From Syntrophobacterales bacterium (GTDB taxonomy: Bacteria > Desulfobacterota > Syntrophobacteria > Syntrophobacterales > Thermodesulforhabdaceae), in assembly GCA_026417655.1 (NCBI GenBank), contig JAOACS010000031.1, positions 1 to 64,000 of the forward strand: a DNA stretch of 64,000 bases, written 5' to 3'. The translations under genes were made by a program, and so were the position numbers. The notes beneath the pieces are model-generated. The model was given only the letters and a program-made list of their open reading frames with translations. It was not told where the DNA came from and did not search any database. Position 1 is the first letter of the stretch. Every line of letters begins with the position of its first letter. Shown piece by piece: positions 26,611 to 34,572 of the stretch.

Positions 26611-28371
26611 ATGGGAATGGAGCAATTTTATCGTGAACTAATGCAGATCAATATGATGCCTGACAATGAAGAAAAAGCCAAGGCATCGGAGGCCTTTTTT
26701 GAAAAACTTAATAAAACTCCCCTTCCAGCGCACTTCAATTGGGCAGAAGAGATTTTCGAAGGCCTCCATTGCAAAGAAAGACCAGACCAACTGGCTCTAA
26801 TTTGGACAGACCTCGACACCGGTGATGAAAAGAATTATTCTTATCTTCAGCTTGCCGAAAAAAGCAACCAACTCCTTAATTTCTTGAGAAACAACGGAGT
26901 GGGGAAAGGTGATGTTGTCTACATCATGATCCCAGCTCTTCCAGAAATATGGTTCGCCAGCATAGCTACTGTGAAGGGTGGAATGGTACTAGTTCCAACT
27001 GCCATGACCATGACGGCAAAGGAGCTGGAATATCGTTTCGATACCTATCCTCCAGCGGCAGTTATAGCCACAAAAACTTCGGCTCCCCTTATCGACCAAG
27101 CACTTAATGCCTTAGGTATTAAACCCAAGGTAAAACTCAGCGTCGATGGAACCGATGGATGGGTGCCCTATTCTGAGGTTGACAAGGAATCCACATCTGC
27201 TGCTGCTGAAAAAACTTCACCATCCGACATCATTCTCTGCTTCTTTACCTCTGGAACAACCGGTATGCCGAAGCGAGTTGTCCATACAGCCTCATCCTAC
27301 CCCATAGGACATCTTTCTACCGCCAACATGATAGGGTTAAGGCCTGGTGACATCCACCATAACCTCAGCCAGCCTGGATGGGCAAAGTACGCCTGGAGTT
27401 CCTTCTTTGCTCCCCTTAATGTTGGAGCTACTACAAGTGGTTTTAACTATGGTCGCCTCAATGTGGAAAAATACCTGGGAGCTATAGCAAAGTATAAAGT
27501 AAACATATTCTGTGCTCCTCCCACAGCTTGGAGAGCCTTTATACTGGTAGATCTATCAAAGTTCGATTTTTCTGCCCTAAGGGAATCGGTAAGTGCCGGT
27601 GAGCCCCTTAACCCCGAGATCATCCAGACATGGAAGAAATACACAGGAACAGAGATTCGAGATTTCTATGGCCAAACTGAAACAACGGCTATGATAGGGA
27701 ATCCTCCTTGGTATAAAGGAAAGGTTATTCCTGGCTCCTTTGGAAGACCCCACTTCCTCTATGACGTCGTCCTTGTAGATGATGAAGGAAAGGAGATTAC
27801 AAAACCAGACGAAGTTGGCCACATTACAATACGGCTCAAAAATTGGCGTCCCATCGGTTTATTCCGGGAATACCTTGGCGCACCAGAAAAAATGGCGGAG
27901 GCTTTCCGTGGAGACTACTACTACACCGGTGACCGTGCTTATTTCGATGATAAAGGCTATTGGTGGTTCGTTGGAAGAGCTGATGACGTAATTAAGTCTT
28001 CGGACTATCGTATCGGTCCCTTTGAAGTTGAAAGCGCCCTCGTTGAACATCCTGCCGTTGCAGAGGCTGCAGTCGTTGGAAGTCCAGATCCCCAGAGATG
28101 GCAGCTGGTCAAGGCCTTCGTAATTCTGAAACCGGGTTACGAACCCTCAAGAGAGCTCGCTCTAGAATTATTCAAACATTGCATGAACATACTTGCCAAG
28201 TTTAAGATCCCAAGAATTATCGAATTCGTTCCCGAAGTACCAAAAACCATAAGTGGAAAGATCAGACGAGTAGAGCTTAGAGAAATGGAGATTCAGGCCA
28301 AGCAAAAGGGTGAACGTCGTCCGAACGAGTATTTCTACCACGAATTTCCTGAACTGAAATCTTCTTCCTAA
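26611..28371 (+). CDS. Acyl-CoA synthetase of the AMP-forming family
   Basis: A 586-residue adenylate-forming enzyme. FTSGTTGMPKRVVHTASSYP (about residues 212-231) is the P-loop-like AMP motif, FYGQTET is the A5 motif and YYTGDRAYFDDKGYWWFVGR holds the adenylate-binding Asp. PKTISGKIRRVELR near the C-terminus carries the catalytic lysine. The overall pattern resembles medium-chain/aromatic acyl-CoA synthetases (ACSM type) more than acetyl-CoA synthetase. It would activate a carboxylic acid to its CoA thioester with ATP going to AMP and PPi. The substrate is not readable from sequence. It has a very strong ribosome-binding site, and a hairpin follows, so it appears to be monocistronic. Confidence 0.85.
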   Translation: MGMEQFYRELMQINMMPDNEEKAKASEAFFEKLNKTPLPAHFNWAEEIFEGLHCKERPDQLALIWTDLDTGDEKNYSYLQLAEKSNQLLNFLRNNGVGKGDVVYIMIPALPEIWFASIATVKGGMVLVPTAMTMTAKELEYRFDTYPPAAVIATKTSAPLIDQALNALGIKPKVKLSVDGTDGWVPYSEVDKESTSAAAEKTSPSDIILCFFTSGTTGMPKRVVHTASSYPIGHLSTANMIGLRPGDIHHNLSQPGWAKYAWSSFFAPLNVGATTSGFNYGRLNVEKYLGAIAKYKVNIFCAPPTAWRAFILVDLSKFDFSALRESVSAGEPLNPEIIQTWKKYTGTEIRDFYGQTETTAMIGNPPWYKGKVIPGSFGRPHFLYDVVLVDDEGKEITKPDEVGHITIRLKNWRPIGLFREYLGAPEKMAEAFRGDYYYTGDRAYFDDKGYWWFVGRADDVIKSSDYRIGPFEVESALVEHPAVAEAAVVGSPDPQRWQLVKAFVILKPGYEPSRELALELFKHCMNILAKFKIPRIIEFVPEVPKTISGKIRRVELREMEIQAKQKGERRPNEYFYHEFPELKSSS

Positions 28372-28387
28372 ACCAAAGGATGGAGAA

Positions 28388-28413
28388 GGGGTAGGCCTCC
28401 TAGGGCCTCCCCC
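28388..28413 (+). terminator. GC-rich hairpin after the acyl-CoA synthetase
   Basis: GGGG-T-AGGCC (28388-28397), loop TCCTAG, then GGCCT-C-CCCC (28404-28413) makes a stable 9-pair stem with one mismatch, 16 bases after the stop. A TTTTTT run follows only 17 bases later. It is probably a terminator or attenuator between this gene and the TPR gene. Confidence 0.5.
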
Positions 28414-28437
28414 ATAAACAAGGCGGAGTTTTTTCAA

Positions 28438-29007
28438 ATGGATGGAGTTATAGATCGATTAGAGTGGTATCAAGAGATTCTAAAGGAGGATCATAGTTCT
28501 CCTATCTTTGCGGAACTGGCAAAACTTCTGTATGAAGAGGGGCGATTTGAAGATGTTGTGGAGGTTTGTAAAAAGGGGTTAATTATCCATCCCTACCATC
28601 TAAAAGGTCAAGTTTACCTAGGCCTTGCTCTTATCTCATTGGGAAGACGAGAGGAGGGTATAGGAATTTTAAAAGATGTTGAAAAACAGCTAGCCCACTA
28701 CTCTATAGTTTTTGTGACCCTTTCGAATATTTATAAGGAAGAAGGCGATACGGAGGAGGCCAATCGTTTGGCAACCATCGCTCGCCTTCTCGGTCCATAT
28801 CATCCTAAGGACATTCTCAAACCAGTCGAAGCTGAAGTGAGAAAATCCCCCTTGAAAAATCGTCTTATTCGCATGTTAGAGCTCGTTGATGAAAAACTTA
28901 ACATGGGTGTCCAGGAAGTGGTCGATCTTCGCTTTTTTACAAGGGAAGAACGTAATATTCTAATCTCTTTCCTCCACTCTTCTAGCAAGAAAGCCCTTCT
29001 TCATTAA
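28438..29007 (+). CDS. TPR-repeat protein
   Basis: A 189-residue soluble protein with about three tetratricopeptide-like repeats in residues 20-125: AELAKLLYEEGRFEDVVEVC, VYLGLALISLGRREEGIGIL and VTLSNIYKEEGDTEEANRLA. These should form a superhelical binding surface. The C-terminal 65 residues are not TPR-like. The partner is unknown. Its stop overlaps by four bases the 3' end of the convergent AICAR transformylase gene. Confidence 0.8.
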   Translation: MDGVIDRLEWYQEILKEDHSSPIFAELAKLLYEEGRFEDVVEVCKKGLIIHPYHLKGQVYLGLALISLGRREEGIGILKDVEKQLAHYSIVFVTLSNIYKEEGDTEEANRLATIARLLGPYHPKDILKPVEAEVRKSPLKNRLIRMLELVDEKLNMGVQEVVDLRFFTREERNILISFLHSSSKKALLH

Positions 29008-30290
29008 TGTTTAAAAGCTCTTTGAGCTGTGAAAACCATTGTAACTCCGGCTTCGTTACAGGCTTCTATAACTTCCCAGTCTCTAACCGAACCTCCTGGT
29101 TGTATTACAGCCCTTATCCCATGTCTTATCCCCACATCCACTCCATCTCTAAAGGGGAAGAAACCATCGGAAACCATTGTGGCACCTATTAGCCCACCCT
29201 TTTGGTGCCTAGTTTCCTCATCTATTTCATCCTTTACCCTCCGTGGTTTTTCACCCCTTTCCACAGAAAGTTCTAGTTCCTTATAGGAAATACCATAACG
29301 GTCGAAGCAAAGGAGATCAGCAAACCTCTGATAGGCCTTGTAAGCCGCAATTTCTGCGACCCCTACCCTATCTTGCTCCCCTGTGCCAATACTTACGGTG
29401 CACTCGTCCTTTACATACAAAACTGAGTTAGAAGTTACTCCCTGCTCGACAAACCACCCAAAGAGCATATCCCTTATTTCATCTTCGGTTGGTTGGCGAT
29501 TTATCCGGTAGAGTTTCCCATCGTGGATCGCCTCCGCCGGTTTCAGGTCCTTTGAAGAATTTATGGTGCAAAGGAGTGACTGTTGAACAATTAAACCGCC
29601 ATCCATAAGCGATTTAAAATCGACGTAACGAAGACCTCGATATTCTGAAAGCCGATCAATTCTTGCGATGCGGATAAGTCGTAGATCCTTTCTTCTTTTG
29701 AGAATCTCTATAGCACCTTCCTCATAGTCGGGAGCTGCGATAACCTCAAGATAGCAGGGATATATGACTTCGGCCGCCTCGCGATTTAAAGGTCGATTTA
29801 CCACAAGACATCCACCAAAGGCTGCAACTCTATCGGCCCTATAGGCTTTCCAAAAGGCCTTAGTAATGTCTTCAGAGGAGGCAACGCCGCAGGGGTTATT
29901 GTGTTTGAGAATAACAGCAGTTGGTTTATCCATAAGAAATTTTAGAATGTTTAGGCCATTGTCCACATCAGTAAGATTGATTTTTCCAGGGTGTTTTCCT
30001 CTCTGGAGTAGATCTTCCTCAGTTATAGCGCTTACAAGGCCTCTGCCGGGTTCTATGTACTGACAACTTCCAAGCAAAAGATTACCTCCCACCAATTCGT
30101 AAAGAGCAGCTTCCTGGCCAGGGTTTTCCCCGTAGCGAAGTCCCTGTTCTACTAGGGACCCATCGTCCTGAGGGATTCTCCAAACCTTTTTTCTGTAGAC
30201 TAGCTTCTGTTCTCCGAAGTAGATGGTGAGGGTTTCCGGGAAATGGTCGCTTACAATAGTTCGATACATCCTGCGAAGCTCTTCAACCAT
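29004..30290 (-). CDS. Stand-alone AICAR formyltransferase (PurH C-terminal domain only)
   Basis: A 428-residue protein matching the AICAR transformylase half of PurH. Evidence includes RYGENPGQEAALYE near the N-terminus, VILKHNNPCGVASSEDI (the catalytic Lys-His pair, about residues 130-146), AAFGGCLVVNRP, and the C-terminal GGSVRDWEVIEACNEAG and MVFTAQRAFKH. It would transfer a formyl group from 10-formyl-THF to AICAR in purine synthesis. The MGS-like IMP cyclohydrolase domain that begins ordinary PurH is absent, so cyclohydrolase must be supplied by another gene. The start codon is preceded by a moderate site (AGGAGTATG). No other pur gene is adjacent. Confidence 0.9.
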   Translation of the reverse strand: MVEELRRMYRTIVSDHFPETLTIYFGEQKLVYRKKVWRIPQDDGSLVEQGLRYGENPGQEAALYELVGGNLLLGSCQYIEPGRGLVSAITEEDLLQRGKHPGKINLTDVDNGLNILKFLMDKPTAVILKHNNPCGVASSEDITKAFWKAYRADRVAAFGGCLVVNRPLNREAAEVIYPCYLEVIAAPDYEEGAIEILKRRKDLRLIRIARIDRLSEYRGLRYVDFKSLMDGGLIVQQSLLCTINSSKDLKPAEAIHDGKLYRINRQPTEDEIRDMLFGWFVEQGVTSNSVLYVKDECTVSIGTGEQDRVGVAEIAAYKAYQRFADLLCFDRYGISYKELELSVERGEKPRRVKDEIDEETRHQKGGLIGATMVSDGFFPFRDGVDVGIRHGIRAVIQPGGSVRDWEVIEACNEAGVTMVFTAQRAFKH

Positions 30291-30356
30291 ACTCCTACTC
30301 CTCTATGCTGAAAAATTTGCCAATGCGACCTATATTATTCTCAAAAAAAATCTATA

Positions 30357-30385
30357 TTGTCACATCATTTCTATTATTCTATGCT
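30357..30385 (+). promoter_or_regulatory. Likely sigma70 promoter of the binding-protein gene
   Basis: TTGTCA (30357-30362), a 17-base spacer and TATGCT (30380-30385) match a sigma70 promoter at 5/6 and 4/6 positions. It lies 60-odd bases before the start of the periplasmic binding protein gene, in the divergent gap. Confidence 0.5.
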
Positions 30386-30447
30386 AGGGAGAAATAGTTG
30401 AGTTGATCTACTAAGATGAATTTGGAGTGGGAAGTGGAGATACAATA

Positions 30448-31680
30448 ATGGAGACAAGGAATAGCTTTACGATGGTTTTTCTCTTAGTTTTATATTTTAT
30501 AAGTTTTGGTCCCATAATTTCCTATTCCGCCACAGACCAGGAGGTCATCATAGGACTCAACATACCCCTTACGGGCCCCTATGCGCTACAAGGAAAGGAC
30601 CAACTCCAGGCTTATAAGTTGGCTCAGGAAGAGGTCAATGCTTCGGGAGGCATTTTGGGGAAAAAAATTCGATATCTTTTCGCCGATAGTAAGAGCGATC
30701 CGGTAGTTTCTGTAGAAAATGTTCAAAGGTTTATCAACGAAGGCGCAGATATGATCACAGGAGGTGCCTCAAGCGCTGTTGCTGTGGCTGTCAGCAAAGT
30801 TTGTAGGGCCCACAAAAGGTTATTCTTGGTAACTATCGCATACTCTAACGACATCACAGGAAAGGATGCTAACCGTTACACCTTCCGGGAAACCTATAAT
30901 GCCTGGATGGCAGCGAAGGCTTTGGGGAAATATCTAAACCCACGGTTTCCGAAGGCTAAGTACTTTTATATCGTAGCTGATTACACCTGGGGTTGGACAA
31001 CAAGGGACTCTCTTAAGAAAATCACTGGATCCCAGGATGCCCCTGATGTCTTAGTGCCTCTTGGTGCTCAACATGAGCTCTATCGTGATGCCCTAAAGAA
31101 GGCGATGGAGTCAAATGCGGACATTCTTGTCCTCGTGCTCTTTGGGCGGGACATGATTTATGCTATGCAGGAAGCGGTTGAACTGGGGGTTACTAAGAAA
31201 TTTAAGCAAATAGTTGTTCCAAATCTTGAGATTCACATGGCTATCGGTAAAAAACCACCTTACACGGTTGGGCTTATAGGAGCCATTCCGTGGTACTGGG
31301 AAATACCCTACATCTATAATTACGAAAAGGGAAAGCAATTCGTTGAGGCGTACAAAAAGCGCTGGAATGAGATGCCTGGATCAGGTGGAGGCACGGCCTA
31401 TACAAACATTATGCTTTACAAATGGGCTGTAGAACAGGCAAAATCTTTCCGTTCAAGGGATCTTATTCCACTTCTTGAGAATCATACTTTCGTATCCCTC
31501 AAGGACAAACAAACGATAAGAGCCTACGATCATCAGACCATCCAAACGGTTTACGTGGTAAGAGGTAAGGAGTCTGGAAGGGATATGTGGGATGTATTTG
31601 AAATCCTTCAAGCTGTGCCTGGTGAAGAGGTAATGCCCACTCCGGAAGAGAATCCCGTTCAACTCGAACCATTGGATTGA
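30448..31680 (+). CDS. Branched-chain amino-acid type ABC substrate-binding protein
   Basis: A 410-residue periplasmic binding protein (Peripla_BP_6/LivJ type). The N-terminal hydrophobic segment TMVFLLVLYFISFGPIISYS is a signal peptide. The mature part opens with VIIGLNIPLTGPYALQGKDQ and includes ITGGASSAVAVAVSKVC and the hinge region around YIVADYTWGWTTRDSL. Members bind amino acids, amides, aromatic acids or urea. No permease or ATPase gene of the LivHMGF type is nearby, so it is an orphan here and the ligand is unknown. An in-frame GTG at 30427 is an alternative start, but the ATG at 30448 gives the better signal peptide and GTGGAG site. Confidence 0.88.
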   Translation: METRNSFTMVFLLVLYFISFGPIISYSATDQEVIIGLNIPLTGPYALQGKDQLQAYKLAQEEVNASGGILGKKIRYLFADSKSDPVVSVENVQRFINEGADMITGGASSAVAVAVSKVCRAHKRLFLVTIAYSNDITGKDANRYTFRETYNAWMAAKALGKYLNPRFPKAKYFYIVADYTWGWTTRDSLKKITGSQDAPDVLVPLGAQHELYRDALKKAMESNADILVLVLFGRDMIYAMQEAVELGVTKKFKQIVVPNLEIHMAIGKKPPYTVGLIGAIPWYWEIPYIYNYEKGKQFVEAYKKRWNEMPGSGGGTAYTNIMLYKWAVEQAKSFRSRDLIPLLENHTFVSLKDKQTIRAYDHQTIQTVYVVRGKESGRDMWDVFEILQAVPGEEVMPTPEENPVQLEPLD

Positions 31681-31682
31681 TC

Positions 31683-32135
31683 ATGAAGGCTTCACACAAC
31701 TCTCAAAAAAATGACGATTTTAGGGATGACAAGGCCACCTGGGCCTCCCTATGCCACTTCGCAGCTCTTATGGGAGTAGTGTGGTGGGTGCCTCTAGGAG
31801 GCATGTGGGTGCCAGTGGGACAGATAGTCGGGCCCCTAGGTGTATGGCTTATTAAAAGAAAAGTCGATCCCTTCGTAGATCTTTCAGGTCGAGAGGCCCT
31901 AAATTTTCAAATTAACATAACGGCAGTTAGCCTTGGTCTAGCCTTCTTCTTTGATAATATTATCTCCCTAATTGTAGTATGGGGTATCGTGTTGTTTAGT
32001 CTTTTTCTAGTTGTGAGGGCAGGAGTAGTATCAAGTCGTGGTGAAATATACAAATATCCTGTGCCCCTCGTAAGCATATTTCCTACAAAATCTCTTGAGG
32101 GTCAAATCACTGAGAAAAGGAGAGGTAGTTATTAG
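31683..32135 (+). CDS. DUF4870-type small membrane protein
   Basis: A 150-residue protein with the DUF4870 pattern. WASLCHFAALMGVVWWVPLG opens a first membrane pair and PLGVWLIKRKVDPFVDLSGREALNFQINI is the conserved centre. Two more membrane segments (SLGLAFFFDNIISLIVVWGI and onward) follow. Function is unknown for the family. It starts two bases after the binding-protein stop and lies 11 bases before the UbiA-type gene, so it is within a possible operon. Confidence 0.75.
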   Translation: MKASHNSQKNDDFRDDKATWASLCHFAALMGVVWWVPLGGMWVPVGQIVGPLGVWLIKRKVDPFVDLSGREALNFQINITAVSLGLAFFFDNIISLIVVWGIVLFSLFLVVRAGVVSSRGEIYKYPVPLVSIFPTKSLEGQITEKRRGSY

Positions 32136-32146
32136 ACCTTGTAGTT

Positions 32147-32998
32147 ATGGCGCTTTTAAAGTTAACAAACTATTTAAGACTTCTTAGACTCTCTCACTGG
32201 CTCAAAAACTGCCTAATCTTTGTGCCCATATTCTTTGGGAAGAAAATTTTCCACGAACCAACCCTTGTATCCGGGATTAAGGGATTTTTATATTTTTCCC
32301 TTGTCGCCAGTGGGATTTACATATTGAATGACTATCACGATAGAAAAAGAGACAGATATCACCCAGAAAAGGCATTACGTCCCATTGCGGCAGGTATTGT
32401 CTCAGTTCCTATAGCTCTTTCCATGGCCGTAGGCCTTTTGTTTAGTGGCCTGACTCTTGGTTTTATGGCAAATATCCATTTTGGGATAATCTTGGTTGTA
32501 TATATTCTATTAAGCGAGACCTATTCACTAAAGCTTAAACACATAGCTCCACTTGATGTAATGTGTATTGCGACAGGGTATCTTTTGAGAATCCTAGGAG
32601 GATCGACCATTTCTGGCATTGAAGTCTCAAGATGGCTATTTCTTGCAGGCTTCTTCGTAGCTCTCTTTATATCCCTAACAAAGCGCCTAGGTGAACTTCA
32701 GCTAGAACAGAATTATTCACATCGGATAACCCTCAGTGTCTATTCCGCAGACTATATTCTTACGGCCTCTGCTATATCTGCAAGTGCAGCTCTAGTAACG
32801 TTCGGTTTATACAGCCTTGAAAGGGGAGGGAAATTCATTTACGCCGTTATCCCCGCTTCATATGGTCTTTTGCGATATTTACTCGTTGTGACAAACCGAA
32901 AGGGTTCTGAGCCTATTCAAATTTTCCTAAAAGATACTCAGCTTCAGATCGTTTCTTTCATTTTTCTGGTAATTATTGGTTGGGTTATATACCATTGA
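32147..32998 (+). CDS. UbiA-family prenyltransferase, DPPR synthase-like
   Basis: A 283-residue polytopic membrane enzyme with about eight helices. The first Asp-rich motif is NDYHDRKRDRYHPEKALRPI (about residues 62-81), the form known from decaprenyl-phosphate phosphoribosyltransferase (Rv3806c-like), where NDxxDxxxDxxHPxKxxRPIA is typical. The second region, around SLTKRLGELQLEQ, follows. DPPR synthase attaches phosphoribose to polyprenyl phosphate on the path to polyprenyl-phosphoryl arabinose or ribose. The adjoining polysaccharide exporter genes fit a cell-envelope glycan role. Assignment within the UbiA family rests on that motif; a quinone or haem prenyltransferase is less likely. Confidence 0.75.
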   Translation: MALLKLTNYLRLLRLSHWLKNCLIFVPIFFGKKIFHEPTLVSGIKGFLYFSLVASGIYILNDYHDRKRDRYHPEKALRPIAAGIVSVPIALSMAVGLLFSGLTLGFMANIHFGIILVVYILLSETYSLKLKHIAPLDVMCIATGYLLRILGGSTISGIEVSRWLFLAGFFVALFISLTKRLGELQLEQNYSHRITLSVYSADYILTASAISASAALVTFGLYSLERGGKFIYAVIPASYGLLRYLLVVTNRKGSEPIQIFLKDTQLQIVSFIFLVIIGWVIYH

Positions 32999-33081
32999 TT
33001 TGGAGGGATTTTCGAAGAACTGAATAAACAAAGGATCCGATAATTCTTTATAAGTCAAAGAGGATTCTATTTTGAGCTCCT

Positions 33082-33855
33082 ATGATAAAGCGAATTTGGC
33101 ATTATAGAGACCTTTTAATAATTTTTGCATGGCGGGAATTTATAATCCGCTATCGCCAATCTGTTATAGGGATAATATGGGCTATTATACAGCCCCTAAG
33201 TATGATGCTTCTTTTTACCTTTGTATTCTCGATTATTCTTCAGGTAGACCTATCTCCTATCCCCTATCCTCTGTTTTTCTACGCTGGAGCACTACCGTGG
33301 ACATTTTTTTCCTCTTCCCTTTATTATGCAATCCCAAGTCTAACTAACCACTACAGCCTTATAACTAAAATTTACTTTCCTCGGGAAATCCTTCCCCTAT
33401 CCTACGTCGTTGTTGCCCTTGTAGATTTCCTTATCGCATCCCTATGCCTTGTGATACTTATTATCTTTTATCGTATATCTATTACATGGAACTCGATATG
33501 GTTTATCCCCCTAATGGCTATTCTTGTTATATTCACATTCTCCGTTACCATGTTCCTTTCCGCTTTAAATGTTTATTATCGAGATGTAAGGGCTGCAACC
33601 GGTTTTCTTGTCCAGCTATGGTTTTTCGTGTCGCCGGTAATGTATTCTATAGACAAGATTGACATAAAGCTTAAATTAGTCCTCTTTCTCAATCCTCTCA
33701 CCTTTATCATAGAAAACATGAGACGATGCATCCTGGAAGGACGAGAAGTGGTGTGGTGGCAGTTCATATTAGTTACCGCTATTGTGTTATTACTATTTTT
33801 GCTATCTTATCGTTTCTTTGAATACGTGGAGAAGTCCTTTGCCGATGTTATCTGA
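33082..33855 (+). CDS. ABC-2 type polysaccharide export permease (Wzm-like)
   Basis: A 257-residue integral membrane protein with six predicted helices. It opens with a short cytoplasmic stretch (HYRDLLIIFAWREFIIRYRQ) followed by VIGIIWAIIQPLSMMLLFTF, which is typical of O-antigen/teichoic-acid exporters of the Wzm/TagG family. It would export a lipid-linked glycan with the ATPase encoded next. The two genes overlap by 11 bases. No glycosyltransferase genes are adjacent in this window, so the glycan is not defined. Confidence 0.88.
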   Translation: MIKRIWHYRDLLIIFAWREFIIRYRQSVIGIIWAIIQPLSMMLLFTFVFSIILQVDLSPIPYPLFFYAGALPWTFFSSSLYYAIPSLTNHYSLITKIYFPREILPLSYVVVALVDFLIASLCLVILIIFYRISITWNSIWFIPLMAILVIFTFSVTMFLSALNVYYRDVRAATGFLVQLWFFVSPVMYSIDKIDIKLKLVLFLNPLTFIIENMRRCILEGREVVWWQFILVTAIVLLLFLLSYRFFEYVEKSFADVI

Positions 33856-34561
33856 TTCACAGGTAGTGCTAGCTTTTAAGGAAGTTTGGAAAAAATATTC
33901 CCTTCATGATGTCACTTATCGATCACTCAGAGAAGACATTGTGCGTCTTTTCAAAGGAAACGGGAAAAAACTTAAAAAAGGCGAATTCTGGGCTTTAAAA
34001 AACGTCACCTTCAAACTCTTCAAAGGAGAATGCCTTGGTTTGTATGGCCCAAACGGTGCTGGAAAATCCACTATCTTAAAACTTATCGCCTCTGTTACGT
34101 ATCCAACGATAGGTTCCGTGGAAGTCAATGGTAAGGTAGCTCCACTTATTGAAGTGGGAGCTGGTTTCCACCCAGATCTCACGGGGAAAGAGAATATATT
34201 CGTAAACGGAACAATAATAGGTTTAAGAATTAAAGAAATAAAAAGCAGATTGGAAGATATAATCGCCTTTTCAGAGCTTGGACCTTTTATAGATACCCCA
34301 GTTAAAAAATACTCCTCCGGAATGTACCTAAAACTTGGCATGGCAATAGTTCTACACAGCAATGCCGATATTTTACTGATAGATGAAATTCTTAGTGTAG
34401 GGGACAAAGATTTTCAAAAAAAATGTGTAAAGGCTCTACAGGGCGTTACTAAGGAGGGTAAAGCCGTAATTCTTGTCTCCCATGATATGAATCTTCTTAG
34501 GGAATTGACTAACCGCATCATCTATATAGAAAAAGGGGAAATCGTTGGAGAGGAGTATTAG
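33845..34561 (+). CDS. ABC polysaccharide export ATPase (Wzt/TagH-like, short)
   Basis: A 238-residue ABC ATPase. Walker A is LYGPNGAGKSTILKLIA, the signature is KYSSGMYLKLGMAI (the YSSGM form seen in polysaccharide exporters), and Walker B is ILLIDEILSVGD with a following switch His (VSHDMN). It powers the Wzm-like permease with which it overlaps. The start at 33845 is chosen because it follows GGAGAAG and because the family begins at this point. It has no C-terminal carbohydrate-binding domain, so a Wzt mechanism that recognises a capped glycan is unlikely. The gene is convergent with xseA, with an 11-base gap. Confidence 0.9.
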   Translation: MLSDSQVVLAFKEVWKKYSLHDVTYRSLREDIVRLFKGNGKKLKKGEFWALKNVTFKLFKGECLGLYGPNGAGKSTILKLIASVTYPTIGSVEVNGKVAPLIEVGAGFHPDLTGKENIFVNGTIIGLRIKEIKSRLEDIIAFSELGPFIDTPVKKYSSGMYLKLGMAIVLHSNADILLIDEILSVGDKDFQKKCVKALQGVTKEGKAVILVSHDMNLLRELTNRIIYIEKGEIVGEEY

Positions 34562-34572
34562 GCTAGCTCAAA

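Noticed and set aside
33916-34407. Minus-strand open frame of 163 codons inside the exporter ATPase gene
   Set aside because: It is a shadow of the ABC ATPase codons; Walker and signature motifs are on the other strand.
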